A DNA stretch of 64,000 nucleotides from Gimesia chilikensis (lineage in GTDB: Bacteria; Planctomycetota; Planctomycetia; Planctomycetales; Planctomycetaceae). Shown here one piece after another: positions 61,218 to 64,000 of this stretch. Every line of letters starts with the position of its first letter. Within the stretch, counting starts at the first letter, position 1. Where the stretch lies: NCBI RefSeq assembly GCF_008329715.1, contig NZ_VTSR01000022.1, forward strand, positions 186,001-250,000, given 5' to 3'. The position numbers and the translations under genes were made by a program. The notes under the pieces are model-generated. The model ran no database searches. It was not told the DNA's origin and saw only the letters and a program-made list of their open reading frames with translations.

Positions 61218-62018
61218 TTACCACGAGCCGGTGGCACCGCCACCACCGGAGAAGCCCCCTCCGAATGAGCCGCCACTGAAACCGCCTCCTCCACCTCCCC
61301 GGTTGGTGAGCATCTGGTAGAGAATCGTGCCGATTACCGCAAAGATGACGCCCCAGAATAACCAGGCCCAGCCACTGGATCCGCGGCGAATTAAAGAGAC
61401 GATGGTGAAAATGGCCAGGCCAATCACCACTGCGATGATGACGTAGCTCCAAGCAGACTGTGGCTTGGCAGGCATTGCCAGCTTGCGTGCCATTTTATCG
61501 AGGGCTTCGACTCCCGCCAGAATTCCCTGTGAAAACTGTCCCTGTTTGAAATGGGGGATGATGTAGTCGTCCATGATTTCACGGCACTTGGCATCGTCTT
61601 CCCGCCCCCAGCCGGCTCCCAGCTCAATGCGTGCCTTGCGATCATCTTTAGACACCAGTAACAGAATGCCGGTATTCCAGTCCTGATCATTCAGTTTGGC
61701 GTGTCCGATCTGCCACTGGTTGAAGAGGATCGTTGCAAAGGTTTCGATCCGCATATCAGCGCCGCCATGTTTGGCCATCGAATCGATGGTGACAACGATG
61801 ATCGGCGTCGCCTTATCTGTCAGCAGTTTGTCACAAATCTCCTGGATCTTTTTCTTTGCCGGTTCATCGATCATGCCGGCCAGATCGCGAACGAACTCAC
61901 GATCTCCCGGCGGTTCGAGCGTTAATTCCAAGGCCTGAACTGAATTCAGCCTGCTGAAACTGATTAAGGCCAGCGTCAGAAAGACGACGAGGTATTGATA
62001 CTTGAGTGGGGATTTCAC
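61218..62018 (-). CDS. TPM-domain protein, YgcG-like, with Gly-rich tail
   Basis: 266 residues. N-terminal signal peptide (LVVFLTLALISFSRLNSVQA), TPM domain from about 35 to 175 (DREFVRDLAGMIDEPAKKKIQEI, ATPIIVVTIDSMAKHGG, ARIELGAGWGREDDAKCREIMDDYIIPHF), two membrane helices (about 185-225), and a tail of Gly/Ser/Phe ending in GGGGATGSW. This is the classical YgcG/TPM architecture. With the adjacent TPM gene it probably makes a two-protein membrane complex; function remains unclear in the family. Confidence 0.88.
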   Translation of the reverse strand: MKSPLKYQYLVVFLTLALISFSRLNSVQALELTLEPPGDREFVRDLAGMIDEPAKKKIQEICDKLLTDKATPIIVVTIDSMAKHGGADMRIETFATILFNQWQIGHAKLNDQDWNTGILLLVSKDDRKARIELGAGWGREDDAKCREIMDDYIIPHFKQGQFSQGILAGVEALDKMARKLAMPAKPQSAWSYVIIAVVIGLAIFTIVSLIRRGSSGWAWLFWGVIFAVIGTILYQMLTNRGGGGGGFSGGSFGGGFSGGGGATGSW

Positions 62019-62070
62019 GTAATCTCGCTTGATTCAGAGAACTGACTTCAGTGATTAAACTGAAGTCAGT

Positions 62071-64000
62071 CTATGAATCTGTGCGAATAATTTCAATTCC
62101 ACTTAGTGCAGCCGGCATTTGCTGGGCTGCTTCGTTTTGCGGGGCCAGTTCGAGATGAAGATTGTCTTTGACTGGTACTCCCTCGAATTTCAGAACCTGA
62201 ATTCCCTGTTTTCCATGTGGATTGAAATCTTCCTGCACGACCTTGCCCTGCAGTTTAATTGTAAACAGGGGGGCTGCCTGAGAGTCATTGACAGAGACGG
62301 GTTCCAGTTCCGAGAAGGAGAGCTGCACCGAATAGGATGCAGGTTCGTCATCTTTCCCCAGTAGCGGAATCGTACATTCTTTCAATCCCCGTGCCCAGGA
62401 AGTATAGACCCAGGGTGGTTCTGCTTCTTTCACAGGATGCGTAGTTTCATTCAGACTGTTATAGCCACCACCACTGTTGAATTTAGGACTGATATCAAAT
62501 TTGAAGTCGAGCCCCGTTTCGCGACTGGGCTTCGGACGCGGATATGCCATCCAGACAGTTCCGCGGGCATCCCGCCGGTCACCGGGAGCTCCCATATTCA
62601 GGGCCATGTGATCGACCGGTGTTTTCGGACCGACCGAGCTGAAAATAGTCCAGTGTTTTCGTTCTTCTCGCGGTTCGAGCACAATCGTTGACGAAATCGA
62701 AAACAGACAGACACAGCCGGCACTCGATTCCGGGATCATGACCAGACCGTTGGCTGGGATCGCGTTGATCCAGCAACCCGTACGATGGCCCGCGAAGTGA
62801 CGGGTGCCTGCGTCTTTTTCCAGGTCATAAAAGCCGGTGAAACCGGAACGGAACATCAACAGGTTTTCGGAGGCGGCCAGCATGCCGCAGTGATGTCCTT
62901 CCCGCATGATACTCCAGGGAACTTCTTTGCCGGTCAGTGGGTGTTTCCGCATGTGCTGCAGACCGGTGTAGAGGTCGTAGGACCAGGGTTCAGCAATTAC
63001 CTTGTCACCCACGATGATGGGACGATGGCGATAGTTGGCGTCCTTCTTCCAGAGAAGTGCACCATCGTTTGCATTCAGAGCAACGAGTCGACGTCGCGAG
63101 AAATCGCCGGCGATAAACTGTTTCCAGTAATGACCGTTGGCATTGGCGCCACAGAGCAGCAGAACGTTGTTCTGGTAGAGCAACGTAAGTTTTCCACCCC
63201 CAATGCCAATTTCGCTACAGTCAGTCACATCGACTGGGGTGGACCAGAGTTTTTTGCCCGATTTGACGTCGAGGGCGACTGCGAGACGCAGGTCCTGTTT
63301 TTTCAGGCGGTCTTCTGCGATTTCCCGTTCTTTCCCGGTCAAATCTTTCAGGTGTGATTTGTCCTGACGGAGAATCTCTGCCCGCTGCTCGCTGGTAATG
63401 GAACTATCGATAAAATAAGCGGCTTCCGGACCAATGGCGATGGTGTGATGCGCGATGCTTTTGCCCTGATAGGTCCAGGCAGGTTTACCTGTTTTGACGT
63501 CGATTGCAAAAACGGCGTCCGTTGAATCTTCAGTTCTGCGACCGCGGCGGATCTGCCGGGCAGCGAGTTCCTGACGAGTCGTCGCGGTACCGAACAACAA
63601 GCCATCCTGATAGGCGAGGTATCCCCATTCGTGCTTGCCATCATTGAACTGCTCGGGCAGGGGGATTTTTTTGACCGTTTTCCCCGTGGCTGCATCCAGT
63701 TGATAACAATATTCCTTCATCATGAAAAACAGGCTGTCTTCACTGGCGACCAGGTTACCAGGGTTCTGGTTCTGGAATACACCGGTGCGGATGGCCTGGG
63801 GATTTTCACGTTCCCAGAGAAACAGTCCGTTATAGGCATCGAAGGCCATGATGGTGCTTTCACCCTGAATGAACAGGCGGCCGTTGATTGCCAGTGGACC
63901 TACTGCCCCTTCATGGCGGTTTACCATTTTCTTTTCACCGGGGTCGCCAAACCAGAGCACACCCAGACCACCTCTGACGAGTTGATCCTTGCTGCTGGCG
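62071..64000 (-). CDS. PQQ-type beta-propeller protein (N-terminus cut by window edge)
   Basis: At least 642 residues visible; the frame is open through 64000, so the start is outside. Propeller blades appear as IMAFDAYNGLFLWERENP, CYQLDAATGKTVKKIPLP, FAIDVKTGKPAWTYQGKS, VALDVKSGKKLWSTPVDV and VALNANDGALLWKKDANYRH. A last 150-residue domain (YSVQLSFSELEPVSVNDSQAAP) looks like an added beta-sandwich. Close in type to the propeller protein at 26428. Exported location is likely by family but the signal peptide is not in view. Confidence 0.85.
   Translation of the reverse strand, partial: ASSKDQLVRGGLGVLWFGDPGEKKMVNRHEGAVGPLAINGRLFIQGESTIMAFDAYNGLFLWERENPQAIRTGVFQNQNPGNLVASEDSLFFMMKEYCYQLDAATGKTVKKIPLPEQFNDGKHEWGYLAYQDGLLFGTATTRQELAARQIRRGRRTEDSTDAVFAIDVKTGKPAWTYQGKSIAHHTIAIGPEAAYFIDSSITSEQRAEILRQDKSHLKDLTGKEREIAEDRLKKQDLRLAVALDVKSGKKLWSTPVDVTDCSEIGIGGGKLTLLYQNNVLLLCGANANGHYWKQFIAGDFSRRRLVALNANDGALLWKKDANYRHRPIIVGDKVIAEPWSYDLYTGLQHMRKHPLTGKEVPWSIMREGHHCGMLAASENLLMFRSGFTGFYDLEKDAGTRHFAGHRTGCWINAIPANGLVMIPESSAGCVCLFSISSTIVLEPREERKHWTIFSSVGPKTPVDHMALNMGAPGDRRDARGTVWMAYPRPKPSRETGLDFKFDISPKFNSGGGYNSLNETTHPVKEAEPPWVYTSWARGLKECTIPLLGKDDEPASYSVQLSFSELEPVSVNDSQAAPLFTIKLQGKVVQEDFNPHGKQGIQVLKFEGVPVKDNLHLELAPQNEAAQQMPAALSGIEIIRTDS

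Noticed and set aside
1-64000. Search for tRNA genes, rRNA, CRISPR arrays, insertion sequences and integrases
   Set aside because: No cloverleaf with a TTCRA arm, no regularly spaced repeats, and no transposase or integrase reading frame was seen by eye.

Overview
The window reads as chromosomal DNA of a planctomycete, most like Gimesia or a close marine relative. That is an inference from gene content and moderate GC, not from a marker gene. Supporting signs: an ECF-type sigma factor translationally coupled to a large Ser/Thr kinase, exported (Tat-type) Gfo/Idh/MocA and sugar-isomerase enzymes next to a sulfatase, several PQQ-type beta-propeller proteins, a lysine-rich histone-H1-like tail protein, and many long proteins of no familiar family. 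I see no rRNA, tRNA, CRISPR array, insertion sequence, integrase or phage gene. The region looks like stable core plus lineage-specific chromosome.

Layout. 1-3.5 kb: edge of a membrane protein, an exported alpha/beta-hydrolase-fold protein with an altered nucleophile site, a voltage-sensor-like membrane protein with a coiled coil, and a small secreted cysteine-repeat protein. 3.9-7.6 kb: glgX, uppP and an exported thioredoxin-like protein. 7.6-11.4 kb: two adjacent, distantly related membrane-anchored P-loop GTPases. 11.5-14.3 kb: rpsB-tsf-pyrH with a recognisable promoter, a structured leader, an intercistronic hairpin and a terminator before pyrH. 14.4-21.8 kb, minus strand: a methyltransferase, two unknown proteins, ruvX, a mannose-1-phosphate guanylyltransferase, a UDP-sugar pyrophosphorylase and ilvD. 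22-26.4 kb: zinc-free-type rpmE, prfA, prmC, murA. 26.4-32.9 kb, minus strand: PQQ propeller protein, multi-pass membrane protein, H1-like protein, PLP decarboxylase, rodA.

33-37.6 kb: rhomboid protease and two unknown proteins. 37.9-41.2 kb: a hybrid sensor kinase. 41.2-46 kb, minus strand: a NosR-like FMN/iron-sulfur membrane protein, an exported FAD oxidoreductase and an exported beta-sandwich protein. 46.2-49.4 kb: ECF sigma factor and a kinase carrying a C-terminal sulfatase-modifying-factor-like domain. 49.4-53 kb, minus strand: GNAT, GlpD and an exported nitrilase-family enzyme as a tight operon. 53.2-60 kb: a XylR-type regulator followed by a DJ-1 protein, a Tat oxidoreductase, a PhyH dioxygenase, a Tat TIM-barrel isomerase and a sulfatase, a likely catabolic operon for a sulfated or modified carbohydrate. 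60-64 kb, minus strand: a small coiled-coil protein, two TPM-domain proteins and a PQQ propeller protein cut by the right edge.

Genes for peptidoglycan precursors and elongation (uppP, murA, rodA, the UDP-sugar pyrophosphorylase) are present but scattered. The best leads for new biology are the voltage-sensor/coiled-coil protein, the paired GTPases with a DxPD switch motif, the cysteine pentad-repeat protein, the 24-bp palindrome in front of zinc-free L31, the kinase/SUMF1-like fusion, and the XylR-controlled operon with mixed exported and cytoplasmic enzymes.
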